A stretch of DNA of 64,000 nt from Cytobacillus firmus. GTDB lineage: Bacteria > Bacillota > Bacilli > Bacillales > Cytobacillaceae. The DNA is taken from assembly GCF_023657595.1 (NCBI RefSeq), contig NZ_CP098323.1:4178001-4242000 (forward strand). The letters run 5' to 3'. The notes under the pieces were generated by a model. The model did not search any database. It saw only the letters and a program-made list of their open reading frames with translations, and was not told the DNA's origin. Below, in pieces: positions 17,337 through 25,882 of the stretch. Position numbers and translations under genes: made by a program. Every line of letters begins with the position of its first letter. The first letter of the stretch is position 1.

Positions 17337-17879
17337 ATGAAAAAAGGAATGTGCTGTTTTTTGTTTGCAGTCCTGCTGTTCGTGGGATCCCTAATGCCTG
17401 CGAAAGCTGCTGATGCTGAAAAAGAGTTTGAAGACATACTCGAGGAACAGCTTCGAAGCACAGTCCATTATTACAGCGAAAACTCCTTTTCAGTCATCGA
17501 TGCGTACGGAATGCAGGGACAGGTAACAAAGATCGTTACATCTGATGACCCGCAAACATCAGAAAATGAAGAGGTTATTGAGAGATATACTTCCCATATC
17601 GGCATTGTTTTTTTGGAATTGGAACAAAAACGGGATGACTTATTTATATTTAAGAAAAAAGATTTCTTTTATTATGATTTTGACAAAAAAGAATTTCTGA
17701 CAGCATCCAATGTGCTTGGCAATGAATCAATCAGGGAGTTTTTTGAACGGTATGTTGATAATATCGAAAAAAGCATTACCCCCTTCTCCAAGTTACTCCT
17801 CCTATTCTTCCTTTCCTTTATCATTACGGTTCCGCTAGCCATCATGATTTTCCAAAACCGCGGCCGCAGTAAAACTTAA
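17337..17879 (+). CDS. Secreted, C-terminally anchored protein, unknown
   Basis: This 180-residue protein has a Sec signal peptide (about 1-24, cleavage probably after AKA), an extracytoplasmic domain of about 125 residues rich in Glu, Asp and Phe, and a C-terminal membrane helix (about 155-173) with a basic RGRSKT tail. The gene has GGGGGCAGGG before the ATG and its own terminator. I do not recognise a family; in B. subtilis, unnamed yuf-type membrane genes occupy this area between kapD and mrp. A surface sensor or anchor function would be a guess. Confidence 0.75.
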   Translation: MKKGMCCFLFAVLLFVGSLMPAKAADAEKEFEDILEEQLRSTVHYYSENSFSVIDAYGMQGQVTKIVTSDDPQTSENEEVIERYTSHIGIVFLELEQKRDDLFIFKKKDFFYYDFDKKEFLTASNVLGNESIREFFERYVDNIEKSITPFSKLLLLFFLSFIITVPLAIMIFQNRGRSKT

Positions 17880-17889
17880 TACAGCAGAA

Positions 17890-17924
17890 AGAGAGGATGT
17901 GCCAAAGCACACCCTCTTTTTCTT
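17890..17924 (+). terminator. Terminator of anchored protein gene
   Basis: AGAGAGGATGTG pairs with CACACCCTCT and is followed by TTTTT on the plus strand. Confidence 0.82.
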
Positions 17925-18141
17925 ATGAAGCCGTCTGTATCCTCACATATTCCCTAGGCTCAAACACCTTCAGCTTTTGTTCTTTTCCAGCTTCCATTTT
18001 ATAATCTGCAGGTAATAATTCGACCACTTCTTCGTCTGCCGGAATATAGAATTCCCTTTTTGTTTGGTGGTTCAATATCCAGGCGCCTGCAAACAGCAGG
18101 GCAAAGATTGTAATGGCTGCTGAAATTTTATGTTTAATCAT
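17923..18141 (-). CDS. Small membrane-anchored protein, unknown
   Basis: This 72-residue protein has one N-terminal transmembrane helix (about 7-23, SAAITIFALLFAGAWIL) and an extracytoplasmic charged domain (EFYIPADEEVVELLP, FEPREYVRIQ). The ATG at 18141 has AGGTGG eight bases upstream; nearer in-frame GTG codons overlap the ribosome site. It converges on the preceding anchored protein gene and is divergent from mrp. I do not recognise the family. Confidence 0.65.
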   Translation of the reverse strand: MIKHKISAAITIFALLFAGAWILNHQTKREFYIPADEEVVELLPADYKMEAGKEQKLKVFEPREYVRIQTAS

Positions 18142-18153
18142 GCATAACACCAC

Positions 18154-18593
18154 CTACTAATAGTGTGCTTGAATGAATGATTTTTTATACAAATGTGCTT
18201 TCTTTTTATATATTTTTTCAAAAAAATTTTTCCTGATACATTCGTGTTTCTACCTATTTAATAAGAATGGATAAATCCTTTAACGATAAGGGTTGGAAGA
18301 ATGCACAGACTTTCTTTTTAGGTTATAATTTGTTCTGAGGTGCATGAACGGATAGTAATGATGAATATGGCACGACTGTCATGCCTGCCCTGGCTGGATA
18401 ATATGGGGGAAGGTGGAAAAACTTTTATTAAGCGCTTACTAATTGCAGGAATAGATTATACATTCTGCGGAAGAAAAATACATTATTCCAAATATCCATC
18501 CTGAACCGTTAGATGCCATATAGCGGCTTCATCAAGCTGCCTGATAGGATACTTTGTTGAATAACTCGCAATTAATTTAAAGGGGGTAATGTC
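18154..18593 (+). other. 440-bp gene-free region upstream of mrpA
   Basis: No convincing gene is visible. A perfect TATAAT lies at 18324-18329 without a good -35 at normal spacing, and AAGCGCTT at 18430 is a bare palindrome. The tract between 18330 and 18580 could be a long untranslated leader for the mrp operon. I see no riboswitch class that I can name with confidence. Confidence 0.5.
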
Positions 18594-20996
18594 TTGTCTT
18601 TGCTTCACCTGGCAATAATTTCACCATTTTTGCTTGCCATCCTTGTGCCTATTGCGTACAAGCTGTTCAGGCAGATACATACGGGTTGGTTTGTACTTCC
18701 TCTGCCAATCCTTTTATTCAGTTATTTTATTTCTTATTTATCCATCACCTCCAATCAGCAGTCCGTCACAAAGTCTTTTTCGTGGATACCCGCTCTGGGG
18801 ATTGATTTCACGGCAAAAGTAGACGGTCTCGGTTTGCTTTTTGCTTTGCTGATTACCGGAATAGGATCATTGGTTGTTCTGTATTCCATCTATTACCTTG
18901 ATAAAAATAAAGAAAAACTGAACACCTTTTATGTGTACTTGCTTCTATTTATGGGAGCCATGCTTGGGGTTGTCCTATCTGATAACCTGATTGTGCTTTA
19001 TACTTTCTGGGAATTCACGAGTTTTTCTTCATTCCTGCTAATCGGGTATTGGTACCACAGAGAGAAATCAAGATATGGCGCACAGAAGTCGATGATCATT
19101 ACCGTTTTCGGCGGTCTTTCTATGCTTGGAGGCATCATCCTTCTTTATTTGATGACAGGCACATTCAGCATTTCGGAAATTATCGCTGGATCAGATGAGA
19201 TATTTTCACATTCATTATTCGTTCCTGCTCTCCTTTGCTTTTTGCTTGGGGCTTTTACCAAGTCCGCGCAGTTTCCATTTCACATCTGGCTGCCGGATGC
19301 CATGGAAGCTCCAACACCCGTCAGTGCATATCTGCACTCGGCAACGATGGTTAAAGCCGGCATTTATTTAGTAGCACGTATGAGTCCGGTATTTGCTGAG
19401 CATTCGCTCTGGTTCTGGCTCATTGCTGGATTTGGCATTACAACCTTATTCTGGGGTTCCTTTTCAGCTGTCAAACAGACTGACCTTAAAGCCATTCTGG
19501 CTTTCTCAACAGTCAGCCAGCTGGGGATGATCATGTCCCTTCTCGGCATCGGCGCTGCAGCGCTTCACTTTGAAACAGTGGATGACAGTTATTTTACGGT
19601 TGCCACTACAGCTGCTGTTTTTCATTTGATCAACCATGCCACCTTTAAAGGAAGTCTCTTCATGGTAGCCGGAATTGTCGATCATGAAACCGGAACCCGT
19701 GATATCCGCAAGCTTGGCGGTCTTATGAACTTTATGCCGATTACCTTTACTTTGGCGATCATCGGCACATTTTCCATGGCAGGGCTTCCGCCTTTCAATG
19801 GGTTCTTAAGTAAGGAAATGTTCTTCACAGGTATGGTCCGTGTTTTGGAAATGGATATTTTCAATTTGGATACATGGGGATTCTTGTTCCCTGTTATTGC
19901 CTGGGTGGCAAGTGTATTCACGTTCATTTACAGCATGATCCTTGTATTCAAAACGTTCACAGGAAAGTACCAGCCTGAACAATTAGAAAAGAAACCGCAT
20001 GAAGCTCCAATCGGGATGCTGATTTCACCCATTATCCTGGCTTCATTAGTTATCATTATCGGTTTCTTCCCTAATATTATTTCAAACACGCTCATCTCTC
20101 CGGCACAGGCAGCCATCATGCCTGTTGAAGGGTATGTATATGATACTCATATATACTTCTGGCATGGATTTACGCCTGAACTGTTCATGACTTTAGGTGT
20201 TATTACATTGGGAATTCTGCTCTTTGTCACTCTGCCAAAGTGGAGAAGAGTATATGATTTCTTCCCTGAAAAATTGGCTCTGAATCGTTTTTACGATTCT
20301 ATGCTGGAAGTATCACAGAGGGCTTCCTTCAACTTAACAAGATTATATATGAACGGATTCATCAGAACCTATCTTGTGTATATTTTTTCATTTTTCATTG
20401 TTGCTCTGGCTGCCACCCTGGTTCTGAAAGATGCTTTTAAATTCGATACGAGCGATGTGGCAACCATCCATTATGCTGAGGTCCTGCTGGCATTAGTCAT
20501 CGCTGCTGCATCTATTTCCATTCTTTTTGTAAAGTCCAGAATGACATCCATCATTCTGCTGGGGGCAGTCGGATATACCGTTTCATTGTTCTTTGTTATT
20601 TTCAGGGCCCCTGACCTTGCATTAACACAGCTTGTAATCGAAACTATTTCTGTCTCTTTGTTCCTGCTGGCTTTCTACCATCTGCCAAAGCTCCGGCATG
20701 AGGAGCGGATGGGATTTAAAATGACGAATGCCCTTATTTCTGTTGGAGTGGGTGCAATTGTAACGATGATTGCCCTATCTGCGCACAGCAATAAGATGTT
20801 TCCTTCAATTGCGCAATATTACGTCGAGAATACGTATAAGGAGGCAGCCGGGAAAAACATGGTAAACGTTATTCTTGTTGATTTCCGTGGTTTTGATACC
20901 ATGTTTGAAATTACGGTTCTTGGAATTGCAGCTCTTGGAATATTTGCAATGATCAAACTTCGCCTGGAAGGGGGAAAGAAAAATGAAAACAAATGA
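18594..20996 (+). CDS. mrpA: Na+/H+ antiporter subunit MrpA
   Basis: This 800-residue polytopic protein is the largest Mrp subunit, homologous to complex I NuoL with an extra C-terminal MrpB-like part. Proton-channel motifs are visible: YTFWEFTSFSSFLLIGYW, the conserved Lys in FTKSAQFPFHIWLPDAMEAPTPVSAYLHSATMVKAG (here FTKSAQFPFHIWLP and EAPTPVSAYLHS) and AFSTVSQLGM. The C-terminal domain includes FRAPDLALTQLVIETIS. The start is TTG at 18594 with GGGGG seven bases upstream. It opens the seven-gene operon; its end overlaps mrpB by 14 bases. The complex expels Na+ and supports alkaline pH homeostasis. Confidence 0.96.
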   Translation: MSLLHLAIISPFLLAILVPIAYKLFRQIHTGWFVLPLPILLFSYFISYLSITSNQQSVTKSFSWIPALGIDFTAKVDGLGLLFALLITGIGSLVVLYSIYYLDKNKEKLNTFYVYLLLFMGAMLGVVLSDNLIVLYTFWEFTSFSSFLLIGYWYHREKSRYGAQKSMIITVFGGLSMLGGIILLYLMTGTFSISEIIAGSDEIFSHSLFVPALLCFLLGAFTKSAQFPFHIWLPDAMEAPTPVSAYLHSATMVKAGIYLVARMSPVFAEHSLWFWLIAGFGITTLFWGSFSAVKQTDLKAILAFSTVSQLGMIMSLLGIGAAALHFETVDDSYFTVATTAAVFHLINHATFKGSLFMVAGIVDHETGTRDIRKLGGLMNFMPITFTLAIIGTFSMAGLPPFNGFLSKEMFFTGMVRVLEMDIFNLDTWGFLFPVIAWVASVFTFIYSMILVFKTFTGKYQPEQLEKKPHEAPIGMLISPIILASLVIIIGFFPNIISNTLISPAQAAIMPVEGYVYDTHIYFWHGFTPELFMTLGVITLGILLFVTLPKWRRVYDFFPEKLALNRFYDSMLEVSQRASFNLTRLYMNGFIRTYLVYIFSFFIVALAATLVLKDAFKFDTSDVATIHYAEVLLALVIAAASISILFVKSRMTSIILLGAVGYTVSLFFVIFRAPDLALTQLVIETISVSLFLLAFYHLPKLRHEERMGFKMTNALISVGVGAIVTMIALSAHSNKMFPSIAQYYVENTYKEAAGKNMVNVILVDFRGFDTMFEITVLGIAALGIFAMIKLRLEGGKKNENK

Positions 20997-21405
20997 TATT
21001 ATTTTGCAGACTGCTACGAAAGTAGTTTTGTTTCTCATTGTTCTTTTCTCTATCCATATCTTTTTTGCCGGCCATTATACGCCGGGCGGCGGATTTGTTG
21101 GGGGTTTGCTGACATCGGGGGCAATCGTGCTGCTGCTGCTGGCTTTTGATATGAAAACTGTCTCTAAGATTCTTCCTGTCAATTATATTCACATGATTGC
21201 AGTCGGACTTCTTTTTGCCATTGGTACAGGGACGGGAGCATTGCTATTTAATGTCCCTTTCCTTACCCATGCCTTTGGACATATTGACCTGCCAGTTCTG
21301 GGGGACACTTCCCTCCATACAGCTACACTGTTTGACCTTGGTGTTTTTCTGGTTGTTGTTGGCGTTACGATGACCATTATTCAAACGATAGGAGAGGATG
21401 AATAA
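20983..21405 (+). CDS. mrpB: Na+/H+ antiporter subunit MrpB
   Basis: This 140-residue membrane protein has four hydrophobic helices and the MrpB signature GHYTPGGGFVGGLL near residues 28-41. It overlaps mrpA by 14 bases and its TAA overlaps the mrpC ATG by one base, indicating coupled translation within the operon. It is a structural subunit of the Mrp complex in the cytoplasmic membrane. Confidence 0.95.
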   Translation: MKTNDIILQTATKVVLFLIVLFSIHIFFAGHYTPGGGFVGGLLTSGAIVLLLLAFDMKTVSKILPVNYIHMIAVGLLFAIGTGTGALLFNVPFLTHAFGHIDLPVLGDTSLHTATLFDLGVFLVVVGVTMTIIQTIGEDE

Positions 21406-21743
21406 TGGAAATATTAATGGCTTTCGTAATTGGAATTTTATTTATGTCAGCTACTTATCTCATGCTGTCAAAAAGCTTGCTGCGCATTATTGTCGGAACC
21501 GGGCTTTTAAGCCATGGAGCACATATGCTGATATTAACGATGGGCGGTTTAAAAGAAGGATCTGCCCCGCTGCTGGGTGAAAAAGCACCCTATACTGATC
21601 CAATTCCTCAGGCTCTTATCCTGACGGCAATTGTAATCAGCTTCGGGGTCACTGCGTTTTTCCTGGTTCTGGCATACCGTGCCTACCAGGAGCTTGGCAC
21701 TGATAATATGGATCGAATGAGAGGAACTGAAGGAAATGATTAA
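21405..21743 (+). CDS. mrpC: Na+/H+ antiporter subunit MrpC
   Basis: This 112-residue, three-helix protein is homologous to NuoK of complex I. It has the conserved GTGLLSHGAHMLIL helix and the loop EKAPYTDPIPQALILTAIVI, where a membrane-embedded glutamate/aspartate pair would line the proton path. It overlaps mrpB by one base and mrpD by eight. It is of usual length for MrpC. Confidence 0.95.
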   Translation: MEILMAFVIGILFMSATYLMLSKSLLRIIVGTGLLSHGAHMLILTMGGLKEGSAPLLGEKAPYTDPIPQALILTAIVISFGVTAFFLVLAYRAYQELGTDNMDRMRGTEGND

Positions 21744-23229
21744 CTTTTTAATATTGCCCATCCTGATCCCTTTAGTTACAGGTGTCCTTCTCATCTTCGT
21801 TTCTAAAAGAATCATGCTGCAAAGATGGATTGCAGGCATTTCATCAGTGATTGCGATCATTTTCTCAGCCCTGCTGGTTCAGAAGGTCCGAGTCAGCGGG
21901 ATCCAAACGCTGGATGTTTCAAGCTGGGAGGCTCCGTTTGGGATCACGCTTGTTTCTGACATGATGTCAGCTCTGCTGGTGCTTACAACCAGTATAATCG
22001 CATTTCTATGTCTGATTTATTCATTTTGGAGCATCGGGGAAGCCAGAGAGAAGTTTTACTATTATGCTGCATTCAACTTTTTAATTGTTGGCGTAAACGG
22101 TGCCTTTACAACAGGGGATATCTTCAACCTTTTCGTATTTTTCGAGGTTATGCTGATGGCTTCGTATGTTTTGCTTGTATTAGGCGGAAAGAAGGCACAG
22201 CTTAGGGAGTCCATTAAATACATCCTTGTGAATGTAATATCTTCCGCTCTGTTTGTTATAGCTGTTGCCTATCTTTATTCTGTAGTAGGAACGCTTAATA
22301 TGGCGCATATATCCGTCCGCATCAGCGAAGCAAGCCAAGGGAATCCCCCAGGAATCATTACAGTGATTGCTGTACTATTTTTAATCGTATTTGGATTGAA
22401 AGGCGCCATTTTTCCTTTATATTTCTGGATGCCAGGCTCTTACTATGCACCGCCTGCTCCTGTTTTGGCTTTATTCGGAGCGCTGCTGACAAAGGTCGGA
22501 GTTTACTCCATTACAAGAACCTATACGCTGTTCTTTTATCACGATACTGGCTTTACCCATCAGCTCTTAAGCTTTTTGGCTATTATGTCGATCATCGCAG
22601 GAGTCATTGGGGCAATTGCCTACTGGGATATTAAGAAAATCATCATCTACAATATCATCATTGCTGTAGGGGCAATTTTGTTTGGAGTATCAGCTATGAC
22701 GACTGATTCCCTTACCGGGTCAATCTTCTATTTGATTCATGATATGATTATTAAGGCGGCTCTATTCTTACTTGCCGGCATCGTGATTGCAATTGCCGGA
22801 ACAAGCAATTTGCATAAGATAAGCGGGCTGATCAAGCGCTATCCCGGTCTGGGATGGACCTTCTTCATCGCAGCGCTTGCTCTTGCGGGAATTCCTCCGT
22901 TAAGCGGGTTTGTTGGAAAGCTTCTAATTGTTAAAGGAGGATTCGAAGCAGAACATTACTGGGGAGCAGGGATTGTTTTAATGTCCAGTCTTCTTGTGCT
23001 GTTTTCAATCATGAAAGTCTTCATTAATGGCTTTTGGGGTACACCTCGCGCCTATAAAGGGGAAGACAAAGTACCTGTCGGCAAAATGTTGATTGCCCCG
23101 GTAATCCTTGTTATCATTGCCGTTTTCTACGGAGCCGGCTCGGAGTACGTTTATCCGTATATCTTACAGGCTGCTGAAACTCTTGCAAATCCGGAAATAT
23201 ATATTGAAGCAGTTTTAAAGGAGTATTGA
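21736..23229 (+). CDS. mrpD: Na+/H+ antiporter subunit MrpD
   Basis: This 497-residue polytopic protein is homologous to NuoM/NuoN. Key membrane motifs are FNLFVFFEVMLMASYVLLVLGG with the conserved Glu, GLKGAIFPLYFWMPGSYYAPPAPVLALFGALLTKVGVYS with conserved lysines, and FYLIHDMIIKAALFLLAG with the conserved His and Lys. It is one of the two proton-translocating antiporter-like subunits. It overlaps mrpC by eight bases and continues directly into mrpE. Confidence 0.96.
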   Translation: MINFLILPILIPLVTGVLLIFVSKRIMLQRWIAGISSVIAIIFSALLVQKVRVSGIQTLDVSSWEAPFGITLVSDMMSALLVLTTSIIAFLCLIYSFWSIGEAREKFYYYAAFNFLIVGVNGAFTTGDIFNLFVFFEVMLMASYVLLVLGGKKAQLRESIKYILVNVISSALFVIAVAYLYSVVGTLNMAHISVRISEASQGNPPGIITVIAVLFLIVFGLKGAIFPLYFWMPGSYYAPPAPVLALFGALLTKVGVYSITRTYTLFFYHDTGFTHQLLSFLAIMSIIAGVIGAIAYWDIKKIIIYNIIIAVGAILFGVSAMTTDSLTGSIFYLIHDMIIKAALFLLAGIVIAIAGTSNLHKISGLIKRYPGLGWTFFIAALALAGIPPLSGFVGKLLIVKGGFEAEHYWGAGIVLMSSLLVLFSIMKVFINGFWGTPRAYKGEDKVPVGKMLIAPVILVIIAVFYGAGSEYVYPYILQAAETLANPEIYIEAVLKEY

Positions 23230-23231
23230 GT

Positions 23232-23708
23232 ATGGCATTTCAAATATTATTAAATGTGTTCCTTGGGTTTATGTGGATGTTTTTAACAGGATCATACGAA
23301 CCGGTTGCGTTCCTTAAAGGATACCTTTTTGGCCTGCTCATCATCTTTACTTTCAGAAGATTTTTCGATTCACGCTTTTATCTATTAAGAGTTGTAGCGG
23401 TAATCAATCTTTTGTTTCTTTTCATCAAAGAGCTTATCTTAGCGAACATCGGCGTGCTTAAAGTATTGTTAAGACCCAAACTTGATATGCAGCCAGGCAT
23501 TTTCGCCTACCCTACTGTTCTGAAAAAGGACTGGGAAATAACAGTGCTATCGAATTTGATCACACTGACTCCGGGGACATTGGTTGTAGACGTTTCTCCG
23601 GATAATAAGATTCTTTACATCCATGCAATTGATATTGAAGATGCAGAGGAAACCATTGATTCTATCAGGAACTCGTTTGAAAAAGCAATCTTGGAGGTGA
23701 GCCGGTAA
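23232..23708 (+). CDS. mrpE: Na+/H+ antiporter subunit MrpE
   Basis: This 158-residue protein has two or three N-terminal hydrophobic helices and a cytoplasmic domain with LSNLITLTPGTLVVDVSPDNKILYIHAID (shown in two parts: LSNLITLTPGT and LYIHAIDIED), the conserved MrpE core. The ATG at 23232 is preferred over a TTG at 23226 because AAAGGAG lies eight bases upstream, and it yields the usual length. Its TAA shares one base with the mrpF ATG. Confidence 0.95.
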   Translation: MAFQILLNVFLGFMWMFLTGSYEPVAFLKGYLFGLLIIFTFRRFFDSRFYLLRVVAVINLLFLFIKELILANIGVLKVLLRPKLDMQPGIFAYPTVLKKDWEITVLSNLITLTPGTLVVDVSPDNKILYIHAIDIEDAEETIDSIRNSFEKAILEVSR

Positions 23709-23992
23709 TGCTGAATACTGTTGTTCTAAGTGCCATCCTTATCATTTCGGCTGCCACCATCGGGTTGATCTACAGAGTGATTAAAGGGCCGACCACGCCA
23801 GACCGTGTGGTTGCACTTGATGCTATTGGCATAAATCTTGTTGCAATTGTTGCATTGATTTCTATCGCCCTTAATACAAGTGCTTATGTGGAGGTTATCC
23901 TTCTGATCGGGATTCTTGCCTTTATAGGGACCGTAGCCTTCTCTAAATATCTGGAGAAGGGGGTTATTATCGAAAATGAACGAGATCGCTAA
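23708..23992 (+). CDS. mrpF: Na+/H+ antiporter subunit MrpF
   Basis: This 94-residue, three-helix protein contains the MrpF signature YRVIKGPTTPDRVVALDAIG. MrpF in B. subtilis also contributes to cholate and Na+ efflux. It overlaps mrpE by one base and mrpG by 17 bases, so the operon is very compact. Confidence 0.95.
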   Translation: MLNTVVLSAILIISAATIGLIYRVIKGPTTPDRVVALDAIGINLVAIVALISIALNTSAYVEVILLIGILAFIGTVAFSKYLEKGVIIENERDR

Positions 23993-24347
23993 TATTGTCA
24001 TTATTGTGCTGATTATACTGGGTGCTTTTTTAAGCCTTGTCGCTGCATATGGCGTTATCAGGCTTCCTGATGTTTATACCAGGAACCATGCGGCATCAAA
24101 GTCCGCTACACTGGGGGTTATGTCCATACTGCTTGGAGCCCTGCTGTTCTTTTATGTTAAAGATGGCTTTTTCAATTCCAGAGTGCTGCTCGGAATTATA
24201 TTCATCTTCATGACATCACCTGTAGCCGGGCATTTAATTGCCCGGGCAGCTTATAACTCCGGTGTAGAGCTATGGGATAAAAGTGTACAGGATGACTTGA
24301 AAGATGCACCACATATGAAAAAGGCAAGCAGCAAGGAACAATCATAA
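23976..24347 (+). CDS. mrpG: Na+/H+ antiporter subunit MrpG
   Basis: This 123-residue, three-helix protein has the MrpG pattern VAAYGVIRLPDVYTRNHAASKSATLG (here GVIRLPDVYTRNHAASKS) and FIFMTSPVAGHLIARAAYNSG. It closes the mrp operon. Its TAA stop codon is embedded in the ATAAA that borders a family A repeat, so the last codons may have been set by that insertion; the soluble tail KKASSKEQS is of ordinary length. No conventional terminator follows, but the repeat begins with a hairpin. Confidence 0.95.
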   Translation: MNEIANIVIIVLIILGAFLSLVAAYGVIRLPDVYTRNHAASKSATLGVMSILLGALLFFYVKDGFFNSRVLLGIIFIFMTSPVAGHLIARAAYNSGVELWDKSVQDDLKDAPHMKKASSKEQS

Positions 24348-24348
24348 A

Positions 24349-24612
24349 GTGAAACTTCAATCAGTGGAGTTTTTTCCCACTGATTGTTAGTTGAACCAAT
24401 CGGGCCTTTACATTATAAAGCGAGGCGACTTGCCCAGGGGTGACAAGCATAAGACGAGCAGATGGTGGGAAGTGCTTTTCTTCCCATCAGCTGATTGGCT
24501 TATGACCTCGAGCCCCTAGGAGCCGCAGCTGGATTGGGCAGTTTGCCCCCGCTTATCCTCCTTTGATTCCTCTGAGTCTTGAAGTGGGGGTCTTACTGCC
24601 CGTTAGACTGCG
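24349..24612 (+). repeat. Family A modular repeat, copy A2
   Basis: The copy starts GTGAAACTTCAATCAGTGG immediately after the mrpG stop codon and ends CCCGTTAGACTGCG before ATAAA. It has the left-end hairpin, the GCATAAGACGAGC/GGCTTATGACCTCGAG module and the right-end GGGCAG/CTGCCC hairpin, but lacks the central module present in A3. It is joined to A3 by a single ATAAA. Confidence 0.88.
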
Positions 24613-24617
24613 ATAAA

Positions 24618-25066
24618 GTGAAACTTCAATCAGCGGGGAGTGCTTTTCTCCCCGCTGATTGTTAGTTGAGGCCCACAGGACAAGGAAGGCTTCGTCAGCA
24701 TGAGCATCGCACGACCAAATGCGACAGCTTTTGGGAGGAAGTGGGTCACAAAGACGTTGCCACAGGACAAGGAAAGCTGCGGCAGCGATACATCGCACGA
24801 CCGAAAGCGGCAGCTTTTGGGAGGATGTGGCGTTCTTAGTCTTTGTCCTTCTTTTGGGCCTTTACATTATAAAGCGAGGCGACTTCCCCAGGGGTGACAA
24901 GCATAAGACGAGCAGATGGTGAGAAGTGCTTTTCTTCCCATCAGCTGATTGGCTTATGACCTCGAACCCCTAGGAGCCGCAGCTGGATTGGGCAGTTTGA
25001 CCCCGCTTATCCTCCTTTGATTCCTCTGAGTCTTGAAGTGGGGGTCTTACTGCCCGTTAGACTGCG
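24618..25066 (+). repeat. Family A modular repeat, copy A3 (full length)
   Basis: At 449 bp this is the longest family A copy. In order it has the left hairpin (CAATCAGCGGGG with CCCCGCTGATTG), two related modules with ATCGCACGACC and CAGCTTTTGGGAGGA, the CATAAGACGAGC/GGCTTATGACCTCG hairpin, and the right-end GGGCAGTTTGACCCC/GGGGTCTTACTGCCC hairpin. ATAAA flanks both ends. Together with A2 it fills the 766-bp gap between mrpG and yuxO; no gene is visible. Confidence 0.88.
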
Positions 25067-25076
25067 ATAAATAGGA

Positions 25077-25110
25077 AAACCGCAAGAGAAATCCTCTTGC
25101 GGTTTTTTAT
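25077..25110 (-). terminator. Terminator of yuxO
   Basis: AAACCGCAAGAG pairs with CTCTTGCGGTTT. A longer T-run lies on the plus-strand side, so it can act in both directions. Confidence 0.8.
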
Positions 25111-25113
25111 TAT

Positions 25114-25497
25114 TTATTTTCTTTTTATTACTGCCATGGTACATCTTGATGTGCAAACCAGTTTGTCATTTTCATCTGTTATTTTGATATCCCAGACCAT
25201 TGTAGTTCTCCCCTGATGCAGCACTGTTGCGACAGCCGTCACGATCCCATCTTTTTTGGCACGTATATGGTTAGCATTGATCTCAAGCCCTGCCACGGAC
25301 TCCGTTTCTTTGTCGCAAAGTTCAAATGCTCCGATGCTTGCAACAGTTTCTGCAAGGGCGACAGATGCCCCTCCATGCAGGAGGCCAAACGGCTGGCGGG
25401 TGCGTTCATCAACAGGCATAGTGGCAACAACACGGCCTTTTTCAAGTGACACGATTTCCATTCCGAGTGTTTCGATTAGAGTACCTTTCAATTCCAT
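25114..25497 (-). CDS. yuxO: Hotdog-fold thioesterase YuxO (PaaI family)
   Basis: This 127-residue protein has the PaaI-type hotdog core: RQPFGLLHGGASVALAETVAS with the HGG motif and catalytic glutamate, VGLEINANHIRA-like LEINANHIRAKKDG, and TMVWDIKITDE. It likely hydrolyses an acyl-CoA thioester; the substrate is not certain. In B. subtilis yuxO also sits beside the mrp operon. The ATG at 25497 has AAAGGGG upstream; the longer in-frame extension to 25647 lacks a ribosome site and does not resemble the family. Confidence 0.9.
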   Translation of the reverse strand: MELKGTLIETLGMEIVSLEKGRVVATMPVDERTRQPFGLLHGGASVALAETVASIGAFELCDKETESVAGLEINANHIRAKKDGIVTAVATVLHQGRTTMVWDIKITDENDKLVCTSRCTMAVIKRK

Positions 25498-25603
25498 TCC
25501 CCAATCCCCTTTCGCTATGTAAAATGTTGTCATACTATACTTCATTATATAAGAACAAACTATGGATGTCCTCTTGGACAATCTCAAAAAAGAGGTGACC
25601 GTC

Positions 25604-25786
25604 ATGGATCGTGTACGCGAAGGATTAATTCCGGCTGTTCTCGGCACCGCTGTTACTGCGGCAGGCTATGCAATGAAACAAAACCGCAGAACAAACAATA
25701 TGTTATCAGATACCATCGTTGGTTTTGGGCTCGCCCATATCGTACTTGGAGCCATCGACCTGGTAGAGCACCGCAATCAGTACTAA
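25604..25786 (+). CDS. Small conserved protein with hydrophobic helices, unknown
   Basis: This 60-residue protein has two short hydrophobic segments (LIPAVLGTAVTAAGYAM and IVGFGLAHIVLGAIDLV) separated by a polar KQNRRTNN turn, suggesting a small membrane hairpin. AGAGGTGACC precedes the ATG at 25604. It is divergent from yuxO. The family is not one I can name with confidence. A family B repeat begins four bases after its stop codon. Confidence 0.68.
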   Translation: MDRVREGLIPAVLGTAVTAAGYAMKQNRRTNNMLSDTIVGFGLAHIVLGAIDLVEHRNQY

Positions 25787-25789
25787 GTT

Positions 25790-25850
25790 AGAAAAGCGCA
25801 AGCGCCTTGCCCACCCCCGACACCTCGAGGGGTAGGCGCTGGAGCTAGAC
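25790..25850. repeat. Family B repeat, minimal copy B1
   Basis: This 61-bp copy reads AGAAAAGCGCAAGCGCCTTG to GGCGCTGGAGCTAGAC. AGCGCCT pairs with AGGCGCT and CCCC with GGGG, giving a hairpin with an ACACCTCG-type loop. It contains only the family B ends and no inserted module. Confidence 0.85.
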
Positions 25851-25853
25851 ATA

Positions 25854-25882
25854 TAAAAGGCAGCATCTGGCTGCCTTTTATA
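25854..25882 (-). terminator. Terminator of DedA-family gene
   Basis: AAAAGGCAGC/GCTGCCTTTT forms a stem followed by ATAT. It lies just after the DedA stop codon and is nearly symmetric. Confidence 0.8.

Noticed and set aside
18361-18504. A 47-residue open frame upstream of mrpA beginning ATGAATATGGCACGACTG
   Set aside because: No ribosome site precedes it, the composition is not protein-like and it has no terminator.
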